From an uncultured Collinsella sp. (GTDB taxonomy: Bacteria > Actinomycetota > Coriobacteriia > Coriobacteriales > Coriobacteriaceae): a stretch of 64,000 nucleotides of DNA. The stretch lies in NCBI GenBank assembly GCA_959023295.1, contig CAUFBM010000005.1:1-64000 (forward strand). The letters are read 5' to 3'. Numbering within the stretch: the first letter of the stretch is position 1; each line of letters opens with the position of its first letter. Of the stretch, positions 44,981-52,178 are shown piece by piece. The position numbers and the translations under genes are program-made. The notes beneath the pieces are model-generated. The model had not been told where the DNA came from. It was given only the letters and a program-made list of their open reading frames with translations, and ran no database searches.

Positions 44981-45014
44981 TCACAAGTAAGTAGACCTTA
45001 CGGGTTGATTGAGA

Positions 45015-45046
45015 GGGGATGGGGTTTGCGCCCCGTCCCCTTTTTT
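45015..45046 (+). terminator. Terminator after the second SIS gene
   Basis: The stem GGGGATGGGG with CCCCGTCCCC (one G-U) is followed by TTTTTT. Confidence 0.9.
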
Positions 45047-45076
45047 GCTCTGGGGAGGGCGTGTTCGTCGCCCCAT

Positions 45077-45126
45077 AAAACCCCAGATAAAGCCTACCAA
45101 AATAAACCTGTCCCTTTTTGGCAGGT
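45077..45126 (-). repeat. GGGACAGG-type interspersed element, copy 1 (inverted)
   Basis: Read on the minus strand it contains GCCAAAAAGGGACAGGTTTA, TTTTGGTAGG and TTTATCTGGGG. The same modules occur on the plus strand at 45755-45807 and 56543-56596. It flanks the HAD gene on its upstream side in inverted orientation. Confidence 0.8.
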
Positions 45127-45140
45127 GGGAGGAGATGCGT

Positions 45141-45770
45141 ATGATCAAGGCAGTGCTGTTTGATATGGACGGCGTGCTGGTCGATACCGAGTGGTTCTAC
45201 AACCGTCGCCGCGTGGCGTTTATGGAAGAGAAGGGGTTCCACTTTGACGAGATTCCCGATCTTTCGGGGTCTAACGAGCCCGCCATTTGGGAGGCCCTGG
45301 TGCCCGACGATGTTGAGCTGCGCGAGCGCTTGCGCGTGGAGTACAAGCAGGTCTACAGCCCGGACCACCCCGTTCCGTATGCCGAGCTGCTCAACGAGCA
45401 GACGGAGCCGGTGATGCGTGAGCTGCACGAGCGCGGCGTGAAGTGCGCCATCGCGAGCTCGTCCTATCGCGAGCTGATCGACGAGCTGGTGGATATCGCC
45501 GGTATCGCCGACGTGCTGGACTACACCATCAGCGGTCACGAGTGCAGTGCGTTTAAGCCCGATCCCGAGATCTACCTGCGTGCCATGGAGATGCTGGGGG
45601 TGGAGCCTGCCGAGTGCCTGGTTATCGAGGACTCGCCTTTGGGTATCGAGGCCGGCAAGCGCTCCGGCGCCCGCGTCCTGGCGCTGCGCCCGCACGAGGG
45701 CGTCAACCTGGACCAGTCCGCCGCCGACGTCGTCATCGACAACCTGACCGACATCCTACCTGGCATTTAG
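45141..45770 (+). CDS. HAD-superfamily phosphatase/phosphomutase
   Basis: This 209-residue protein has the HAD nucleophile motif FDMDGVLVDTE near residue 8, the Ser of AIASSSYREL, Lys in SAFKPDPEIYL and the acidic VIEDSPLGIEAG. It resembles the beta-phosphoglucomutase-like branch and may dephosphorylate a sugar phosphate from the nearby PTS/SIS pathway. The second of two ATGs is preferred, six bases after GGGAGGAG. Its stop codon lies within the downstream repeat element. Confidence 0.85.
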   Translation: MIKAVLFDMDGVLVDTEWFYNRRRVAFMEEKGFHFDEIPDLSGSNEPAIWEALVPDDVELRERLRVEYKQVYSPDHPVPYAELLNEQTEPVMRELHERGVKCAIASSSYRELIDELVDIAGIADVLDYTISGHECSAFKPDPEIYLRAMEMLGVEPAECLVIEDSPLGIEAGKRSGARVLALRPHEGVNLDQSAADVVIDNLTDILPGI

Positions 45771-45807
45771 GGATAGGTTTATTTTGGCAGGTTTTATCTG
45801 GGCAAAT
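45755..45807 (+). repeat. GGGACAGG-type interspersed element, copy 2
   Basis: It contains CCTACC, ATTTAGGGATAGGTTTATTT, TGGCAGGTTTTATCTGGGCA and AATG. It overlaps the last codons and the stop of the HAD gene and is inverted relative to the copy at 45077. Confidence 0.8.
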
Positions 45808-45815
45808 GCCGAATT

Positions 45816-45850
45816 CGCCGTGAAGGGACCGCTCTCTTCACGGCGTTTTT
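45816..45850 (+). terminator. Terminator after the HAD gene
   Basis: CGCCGTGAA with TTCACGGCG and a 12-base loop is followed by TTTTT. Confidence 0.85.
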
Positions 45851-45976
45851 CTTTTGGGCGGCCTCACGGTCCTTCTGATGGTTGTCGAGGGAGGGTGAAT
45901 TGAAGCGCTCCCGCACGCTCCATGCTACAATCGCGGGCATGCCTCACAACTAGATCTGCCTTCGAAAGGAGCCTCC

Positions 45977-46984
45977 GTGGCGAACGCCATCGATCAGCTC
46001 ACGGACCGCGTGCTCGTGCTCGGCCGCCTCACCATCGTCCGCCGCGCCATCACCGCCGTGGCGGTCACCATTTCCGCCGTTCTCCAGACATTTCTGATCC
46101 AGGCGTTCATTCGGCCCGCCGACCTGCTTCCGAGTGGTCTCACCGGCGTCGCGGTCCTGCTCGATCGCGTTACCTCGCTTGGCGGCGTTCACATCGACAT
46201 CTCGCTCGGTATGCTTGCGCTCAACATCCCCGTGGCGCTCCTATGCTGGAGCGGCATTAGCAAGCGCTTCGTCATCTTCTCGATGATGCAGGTCGTGCTC
46301 TCGTCGCTGTTCCTCAACGTCTTTCACTTCGCCCCGTTTTTGGGCGACAAGATCATGCTCATCATTTTTGGCGGCGTGGTCTCGGGTCTGGGCGCTGCCA
46401 TCGCGCTCAAGTCCGGCGCATCCACCGGCGGCACCGACTTTATCGCGCTGTGGGTCTCCAACCACACGGGCAAGACCATCTGGGGCGTCATCTTTGGTTT
46501 CAACTGCTTTATCCTGGCGATCTTTGGCTTTATGTTTGGCTGGGACAAGGCGGCGTACTCCATCGTGTTCCAGTTTATTTCGACCAAGACCATTGACAGC
46601 TTCTATCGTCGCTACGATCGCGTGACGCTGCAGATCACGACGCGCAAGGCGGACGAGGTCATGACCGCCTATGTTGACCATTTTCAGCACGGCATTAGCT
46701 GCGCCGAGGTCATCGGCGGATACAGCCGCGAAAAGATGTACCTGCTGCACGCCGTTGTCTCGACCTACGAGAGTCAGGACATTATCAAGCTGGTGTGCGA
46801 CATTGATCCCGGCGCCGTGATCAACGTGTTCCACACGCTCAACTTTGTGGGCGGCTGGTGGGGCGGTCATGTCGACGAGCCCATGCCCACGGCCGTTCCC
46901 GATCCCGACAAGCCCGCACGCATGGCCAGCAGGCAGGCGCGCCTCAGCGAGCAGGACAGCCTGCAGCAGGACGACGGCAGGTAA
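45977..46984 (+). CDS. YitT-family membrane protein
   Basis: This 335-residue protein has about five N-terminal membrane segments (YitT/DUF161) and a cytoplasmic C-terminal DUF2179-like domain (about residues 225-300). It includes the YitT-type block GLGAAIALKSGASTGGTDF. Function in the family is not established. The start is GTG, supported by GAAAGGAG six bases upstream. It is a single gene between the HAD terminator and GntR 2. Confidence 0.85.
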   Translation: MANAIDQLTDRVLVLGRLTIVRRAITAVAVTISAVLQTFLIQAFIRPADLLPSGLTGVAVLLDRVTSLGGVHIDISLGMLALNIPVALLCWSGISKRFVIFSMMQVVLSSLFLNVFHFAPFLGDKIMLIIFGGVVSGLGAAIALKSGASTGGTDFIALWVSNHTGKTIWGVIFGFNCFILAIFGFMFGWDKAAYSIVFQFISTKTIDSFYRRYDRVTLQITTRKADEVMTAYVDHFQHGISCAEVIGGYSREKMYLLHAVVSTYESQDIIKLVCDIDPGAVINVFHTLNFVGGWWGGHVDEPMPTAVPDPDKPARMASRQARLSEQDSLQQDDGR

Positions 46985-47023
46985 GGATTTGCTGTATGTG
47001 GTGTATCGTTTTATCAAACTGAG

Positions 47024-47060
47024 ATAACATATAAAAAGACGTTATATACGTATTAGTTAT
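47024..47060. promoter_or_regulatory. Candidate autoregulatory site of GntR 2
   Basis: The AT-rich stretch contains AAAAGACGTTATATACGTAT. Its core AAGACGTTATA is identical to that in the PTS operon operator at 41149. This is the best clue that GntR 2 controls the PTS. Confidence 0.5.
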
Positions 47061-47088
47061 TTCGCTATTTTGATAAGAGTGATCAGAT

Positions 47089-47808
47089 ATGCCCGCACCC
47101 AAAAATGCACCACTTTACCAGCAGATTTACGACGAAATCAAGGATGCGATCGAGAAAGGTGTTTATGCACCCAAGGAGCGTATCCCGTCCGAGCTTGAGC
47201 TTGCCGAGCAGTACGAGGTAAGCCGCATTACGGTGCGTCGCGCCGTTGAGGAGCTGTGCTCCGATGGCTACCTGGTTAAGCAGCAGGGCCGCGGCACCTT
47301 TGTCTCCACGCCGCACATCAACCGCCAGTTCCACGCCTCGACGCTGCAGACGTTTACCGCGCTGTGTGCCGACAATGACATGAAGGCGGGTGCACACGTG
47401 GTCGATCGCCAGATTGTGCCGGCACGTCAAAACGAGATGGAGTTCTTTGGCCTGCAGAAGGACGCGCTGCTACTGCACATTAAGCGCGTGCGTACGGCCG
47501 ACGGCGAGCCCATCTTTGAGGAAAACATCTTTGTGCCGTTTGATACATACCGTGAGCTGTTGACGGCCGATCTTGAGGACAAGTCGATTTTTGCCGAGGT
47601 CGAGCGTGTTGGCGGAACGCCGATTGTCTCGGTTGGCTACCGTACGGTCGAGGCCGTTCGCGCTAACGCCGAGCAAGCGGCCGAGTTGGGCATTGCTCCG
47701 CACGATCCACTGCTCAATCTACGCGCCGGCTTTACCGGCCCCAATGGCGAGCCGGTCCTGATGGGTAAGCAGTACTACGTGGGATCGCGCTACGTTATGG
47801 TGATGTAG
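47089..47808 (+). CDS. GntR/HutC-family regulator with UTRA domain (2)
   Basis: This 239-residue regulator has the winged helix (PLYQQIYDEIKDAIEKGVYA, YEVSRITVRRAVEEL, QQGRGTFVSTP) and a UTRA effector domain ending LMGKQYYVGSRYVMVM. It is closely related to GntR 3 at 50175 (shared ending GSRYV). The upstream motif shared with the PTS operon suggests it regulates IIAB-IIC-IID as well as itself. The structured RNA element copy 2 follows its stop by five bases. Confidence 0.9.
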   Translation: MPAPKNAPLYQQIYDEIKDAIEKGVYAPKERIPSELELAEQYEVSRITVRRAVEELCSDGYLVKQQGRGTFVSTPHINRQFHASTLQTFTALCADNDMKAGAHVVDRQIVPARQNEMEFFGLQKDALLLHIKRVRTADGEPIFEENIFVPFDTYRELLTADLEDKSIFAEVERVGGTPIVSVGYRTVEAVRANAEQAAELGIAPHDPLLNLRAGFTGPNGEPVLMGKQYYVGSRYVMVM

Positions 47809-47813
47809 CTCTA

Positions 47814-48006
47814 GTTGCGCGGTTTTCCAAACCGCGCAACGGCTCGACGCTGCGCCCTTGGTTCCGCCGTTCTAACGAACGGCGGACCGGTCGACGCTGC
47901 AAACGCCCCTAAGCGGCAATCTGACGTTCAATCGTCGGTCGCGTACCGAAGTACGCTTCCCTCCTCTTTCACGTCACCTTGCTCGCTTAGGGGCGTTTTC
48001 GCTGAC
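47814..48006 (+). ncRNA. Candidate structured RNA element, copy 2 (with doubled H0 hairpin)
   Basis: The layout matches copy 1 but with two tandem H0-type hairpins (47814-47840 and 47861-47887), each followed by CGACGCTGC. P1 is CGCCCCTAAGCG (47904-47915) with CGCTTAGGGGCG (47984-47995), followed by TTTTCGCTGAC as in copy 1. The internal strands GCGGCAATCTG and CACCTTGCTCGCT are conserved. P2 is GACGT/ACGTC, and P3 is GCGTAC-CGAA-GTACGC. The stems differ from copy 1 by compensatory changes. It begins five bases after the GntR 2 stop. Confidence 0.6.
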
Positions 48007-48046
48007 TTATGCTCAACCTGCGACGTTTCCACGCCTGTCAAGAGCT

Positions 48047-48102
48047 TAGCCGTTGGGGACGTTCTTAAACGACTAGTCATTCAAGAACGTCCCCAACGGC
48101 TA
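48047..48102. repeat. Palindrome with GGGGACGT core
   Basis: Perfect 20-base arms (TAGCCGTTGGGGACGTTCTT and complement) flank a 16-base centre. There is no T-run. It lies between the RNA element and recQ. Confidence 0.8.
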
Positions 48103-48192
48103 CCCGCAGAATGAGCGTGGCTGACAGCCGTACGGCAGCGGTCCGCGTGGCGGCGTATAATCGGCGGCAGATGACTTGGACGTTAGGAAACC

Positions 48193-50175
48193 ATGACCGA
48201 TAGCATGCAGCAGATGGCGCTCGACACGCTCGGCGCCTATTTTGGCTACACCTCGTTTCGCCCGGGGCAGGACCGCATGGTCGATGCGATCCTTGCCGGT
48301 CGCGATGCGCTGGGCGTTATGCCCACGGGCGCCGGCAAGTCCATTTGCTACCAGGTGCCCGCGCTCATGCTGCCCGGCATTACCTTTGTGGTGAGTCCGC
48401 TGCTGTCGCTTATGGAGGACCAGACCCGCGCGCTGCTCGCGGCGGGTGCGCGCCCCAGTTATCTCAACTCCAGCCTTACTCCGGCCCAGCAAAACACCGT
48501 GCTCAAGCGGGCGCGCGAGGGCCGCTACCAACTTATGTACGTGGCGCCCGAGCGCCTGCTCGAGCCGCGCTTTTTAGCCTTTGCGCAGGAGGCCGCGGCG
48601 GACGGCGGCATTGGCGTGCCGCTCGTGGCCATTGACGAGGCCCACTGCGTGAGCCAATGGGGCCAGGATTTCCGCCCCGCCTACCTGCAGATTCGTGAGT
48701 TCATCGATTCCCTGCCGCAGCGCCCCATCGTGGCGGCCTTTACCGCTACGGCGACCGAGCGTGTGCGCGCGGACATTCAGCAGATGCTCGGCCTGCAAAA
48801 TCCCGCGACGGTGGTGACGGGCTTCGATCGCAAGAACCTCTACTTTGGCTGCGAGGAGATGGGCGACAAGGCCAAGGCAGCCTGGGTGCGCGACTATGTG
48901 ATTGCGCATTCGGGCGAGAGCGGCATCGTGTATTGCTCGACCCGCAAGACGGTCGATGCGCTGGCAGGCGAGCTTGCCGAGGCGCTGGGCCCCAGCGGCA
49001 TTCGCGTTGGCCGCTACCATGCCGGCATGGGCAACGACGCCCGCCGTCAAAGCCAGCGTGCCTTTATTGACGACGATCTTCAGGTGATGGTTGCCACCAA
49101 CGCCTTTGGCATGGGCATCGACAAGCCCAACGTTCGCTATGTCATCCATAACAACGTGCCCGAGAGCATCGAGGCCTACTACCAAGAGGCAGGTCGCGCC
49201 GGTCGCGATGGCGACCCGGCCAGCTGCCATTTGCTGTGGAATGGCAACGATTTTCGCATGCGCCGCTTTCTGATCGACCGCGGCGACGCTGCCGACGAGG
49301 CGCTCGACGACGAGCAGCGCGCGTGGGCGCTCCAGAATCGATATCGTCTGCTCAGCCAGATGGAGGGCTACTGCAATACCACCGGCTGCCTGCGCGAATA
49401 TATGTTGCGCTACTTTGGCGACGAGGCCGCGGCCGAGCATGCTGCCGCGGCTGGTGCGGGCGCCACCGCCACGGACGAGGCCGAGGGCTGCGGCAACTGC
49501 AGCAACTGCCTCACGCAGTTCGAGGTCGAGGACGTCACCGATATGGCCCGCGCCGCTGTGCGCTATGTGGCCACGCGACCCATGCGCTTTGGCAAGTCGC
49601 TCATCGCCGACGTGCTCCACGGCGGCAACACCGAGCGCATTCGCCAGATGCATCTGGACGAGGACCGCGGCTATGGTGAGCTGTCGAGCGAATCGGTCGG
49701 GCGCATCAAGGACATCATCGGCCAGCTGTGCGGCCGCGGTTATCTGGCTACCTCGCAGGGGCAGTACCCGGTCGTGGGGCTGGGCCCGCGTGCCGGCGAG
49801 GTCGAGAACGAGGCGTTTGCCTTTACCGTTAAGCGTCGTGCGTCCAAGCACAAGGCCTCGGCCCGTGCCCGCCGCGCGGTGGATCTGCTGCGTGAGGAGG
49901 CCGAGCTAGATCAGCGCCCGCGCGTGGGTGACGATGCCGAGCTGTTCGAGCGCCTGCGTGCCCTGCGCAAGGAGATTTCGACCGAGCTGGAGATGGCGCC
50001 GTACATGGTCTTCTCTGACAAGGCCCTGCGCGGCCTGTGCCGCCTACGACCTCAGACACGCGACGAGCTTATCCAGGTCAACGGTATTGGCGAGAAAAAG
50101 GCCGATGCCTTTGGCGAGCAGTTTATGGCGGCGATTGAAGAGTTTGAGTCCGAGCATGCACGGGATGGAGCGTAA
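48193..50175 (+). CDS. recQ: ATP-dependent DNA helicase RecQ
   Basis: This 660-residue 3'-5' helicase has Walker A MPTGAGKSICYQ, the AIDEAHCVSQWGQDFR motif and QEAGRAGRDG of the helicase core. The RecQ-C-terminal zinc-binding region has cysteines around CGNCSNCL. A terminal HRDC domain (about residues 575-650) completes the protein. RecQ acts in recombination and replication fork repair. Its stop overlaps the start of GntR 3 by one base. Confidence 0.95.
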   Translation: MTDSMQQMALDTLGAYFGYTSFRPGQDRMVDAILAGRDALGVMPTGAGKSICYQVPALMLPGITFVVSPLLSLMEDQTRALLAAGARPSYLNSSLTPAQQNTVLKRAREGRYQLMYVAPERLLEPRFLAFAQEAAADGGIGVPLVAIDEAHCVSQWGQDFRPAYLQIREFIDSLPQRPIVAAFTATATERVRADIQQMLGLQNPATVVTGFDRKNLYFGCEEMGDKAKAAWVRDYVIAHSGESGIVYCSTRKTVDALAGELAEALGPSGIRVGRYHAGMGNDARRQSQRAFIDDDLQVMVATNAFGMGIDKPNVRYVIHNNVPESIEAYYQEAGRAGRDGDPASCHLLWNGNDFRMRRFLIDRGDAADEALDDEQRAWALQNRYRLLSQMEGYCNTTGCLREYMLRYFGDEAAAEHAAAAGAGATATDEAEGCGNCSNCLTQFEVEDVTDMARAAVRYVATRPMRFGKSLIADVLHGGNTERIRQMHLDEDRGYGELSSESVGRIKDIIGQLCGRGYLATSQGQYPVVGLGPRAGEVENEAFAFTVKRRASKHKASARARRAVDLLREEAELDQRPRVGDDAELFERLRALRKEISTELEMAPYMVFSDKALRGLCRLRPQTRDELIQVNGIGEKKADAFGEQFMAAIEEFESEHARDGA

Positions 50176-50933
50176 TGATGGCATCCGACGATAAAACCGA
50201 GCGCACTGAGGTGTCCGCCGTGCCGCTGTACCAGCAGGTTATGGACGACTTAAAGGGCGAGATCGCGCGCGGCGTGTACGCATCCGGCTCGCGCATTCCT
50301 TCCGAGATGGAGCTCGCGAAGTACTACGGCGTGGGACGCATCACCGTGCGCCGCGCCGTCGAGGAGCTGTCGCGCGCGGGGTATCTCAACCGCCAGCAGG
50401 GGAGGGGCACGTTTGTGTGTGCGCCCAAGCTCAAACGCAAGATTGTCCAGAAGGGTGACGTTCAGAGCTTTTCCGAGGGTTGCGCCGCCAACGACATGGT
50501 GGCCGGAGCACGTCTGGTGTCGCGCACGGTGGTTGCGGCGACGCGCGAGGACGCGGCGTTTTTTGGTGTGGAACCCGGCTGCGAGCTCATCGTTGTCGAG
50601 CGCGTGCGCACGGCAGACGGCGTGCCCGTCATGCTCGAGAACAACGCCTTTGTGCTGGCCGACCATCCCTATCTGCAGACGCTTGCCGACAAGGACCTCA
50701 CGGACAATTCCATCTTTGCGCTCGTTGCCGAGCATTCGGGCCGCGCGCCGCTCAAGTCCGACCCCTGTACGGTGGAGATTGCGCTTGCCGATGCTCAGGC
50801 GGCCTCGCTGCTGGAGGTGCCGGTCGGCGAGCCGCTCTTCTATATGGAGGCGTACTTTACCGATGCGGACGAGCGGCCCTTGCTGCTCGGACGCCAAAAG
50901 ATCGTGGGCTCGCGCTACGTGTTCGACATCTAA
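50175..50933 (+). CDS. GntR/HutC-family regulator with UTRA domain (3)
   Basis: This 252-residue regulator has the winged helix (VPLYQQVMDDLKGEIARGVYA, YYGVGRITVRRAVEEL, QQGRGTFVCAP) and a UTRA domain ending RQKIVGSRYVFDI. GGAG lies five bases before the ATG, which overlaps the recQ stop (TAATG). An ATG three bases later is equally possible. Two direct repeats before the third SIS gene, directly downstream, are the likely operator. Confidence 0.9.
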   Translation: MMASDDKTERTEVSAVPLYQQVMDDLKGEIARGVYASGSRIPSEMELAKYYGVGRITVRRAVEELSRAGYLNRQQGRGTFVCAPKLKRKIVQKGDVQSFSEGCAANDMVAGARLVSRTVVAATREDAAFFGVEPGCELIVVERVRTADGVPVMLENNAFVLADHPYLQTLADKDLTDNSIFALVAEHSGRAPLKSDPCTVEIALADAQAASLLEVPVGEPLFYMEAYFTDADERPLLLGRQKIVGSRYVFDI

Positions 50934-50942
50934 CGTCCACAG

Positions 50943-51021
50943 ATAGAACAACATAGAACAAGTTTGGTGAAATGACTTCACGTGCATCGTCGTGCGTGCT
51001 ATAAATAGGACAACATAGAAC
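50943..51021. promoter_or_regulatory. Paired ATAGAACAACATAGAAC operators before the third SIS gene
   Basis: ATAGAACAACATAGAAC at 50943-50959 and ATAGGACAACATAGAAC at 51005-51021 differ at one base. Each contains two AGAAC-like half-sites. Position between GntR 3 and the SIS gene suggests binding by GntR 3. Confidence 0.65.
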
Positions 51022-51077
51022 GACAGCAGGTACGAGCTGCCGTCGTCCAAAGCCGCCCCACAAGGAGGAACATCACC

Positions 51078-52046
51078 GTGAACGCACACGATCTGGTTCA
51101 GGAAATTATCGAGCGCAAGGGCAAGATTGAGAACGTCTTTTGGATCGCCTGCGGCGGTTCGATGATCGACCTGATGCCGGCCAACGAGCTGCTCAAGCGC
51201 GAGGCAACCACGTTTACCTCGACGGTCTACACGGCGCGCGAGTTTTGCCTGATGGCTCCCAAGAGTCTTGGCGAGAAGTCGCTCGTCATCGCCTGCAGCC
51301 ACAGCGGCAACACGCAGGAGGTCGTCGACGGTTGCGAGATAGCGCTGGCCGCCGGTGCTGAGGTTGTGGCCATGACCGACTGCGAGGGCTCAAAGATCGA
51401 CAACGGCAAGTGGACCACCTGGGTCTATCCGTGGGGCGAAGGCGTGCCGCAGGCCGAGGTACCGCAGGGCATCGGCGCTCTGATCGCCGCCGAACTGCTC
51501 GACCAGCAGGAGGGTTACGAGGCGCTTGCCGACATGTACGCCGGCCTTAAGCAGATGGATGCCCTGCTGCCCGCTGCCCGCGAGAAAGTCAACGCCGAGC
51601 TGGGCGATCGCTTTGCCGAGCTCTGCCAGCAGCATAAGTTCTTCTATATTCTGGGTTCCGGCCCCAACTTTAGCCAGACCTACGCCATGGCCATCTGCTC
51701 GCTCATGGAGATGCAGTGGCAGCACTGCTGCTACATCCACTCCGGCGAGTACTTCCACGGCCCGTTTGAGGCCACCGAGCCCGGCGTGTTCTACTTTGTG
51801 CAGCTCGGATCGGGCGAGTGCCGCCCCATGGAGGAGCGCGCGTTGGCGTTCCTCAACACGCACACCGACACGGTCATGGTGCTCGATGCGCTCGAGTACG
51901 GCGTGGGCGAGGTGCCCGCCACCGTGCGTTCGTTCCTGGAGCCGATCTTCTTCTATGCGATGAGCTGCGAGCTGCGCGCCGCCCGCGGCAAGGTCTTCGA
52001 CCACAGCCCCGAGGTTCGTCGCTACATGGGCATCGAGCAGTACTAA
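51078..52046 (+). CDS. SIS-domain sugar-amine deglycase-like protein (paralogue 3)
   Basis: This 322-residue paralogue of the SIS proteins at 38645 and 43997 contains VFWIACGGSMIDLMPANEL, IACSHSGNTQEVV, HSGEYFHGPFEA and the ending VRRYMGIEQY. The start is GTG with CAAGGAGGAAC upstream. It is preceded by GntR 3 and its paired operators, giving it its own regulation separate from the other two copies. It is probably a deglycase for a different phosphorylated Amadori compound. Confidence 0.75.
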   Translation: MNAHDLVQEIIERKGKIENVFWIACGGSMIDLMPANELLKREATTFTSTVYTAREFCLMAPKSLGEKSLVIACSHSGNTQEVVDGCEIALAAGAEVVAMTDCEGSKIDNGKWTTWVYPWGEGVPQAEVPQGIGALIAAELLDQQEGYEALADMYAGLKQMDALLPAAREKVNAELGDRFAELCQQHKFFYILGSGPNFSQTYAMAICSLMEMQWQHCCYIHSGEYFHGPFEATEPGVFYFVQLGSGECRPMEERALAFLNTHTDTVMVLDALEYGVGEVPATVRSFLEPIFFYAMSCELRAARGKVFDHSPEVRRYMGIEQY

Positions 52047-52094
52047 GTAACGGGAAAACCATTCACCTTCGATTCGCAAGGGCACTGCGTGAGT

Positions 52095-52136
52095 CAAAAA
52101 AGTGGGCCGCGCCGGGGATTTCCGGCGCGGCCCGCT
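52095..52136. terminator. Bidirectional terminator between SIS 3 and the dehydrogenase
   Basis: A 14-bp GC stem (GTGGGCCGCGCCGG with CCGGCGCGGCCCGC) has AAAAAA on its left side. On the minus strand this gives a T-run, so it mainly ends the dehydrogenase transcript. Confidence 0.85.
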
Positions 52137-52178
52137 TAGTATCGCGCTTAGATTCGCAAGGTTGCGGTAGCCAGCGGC

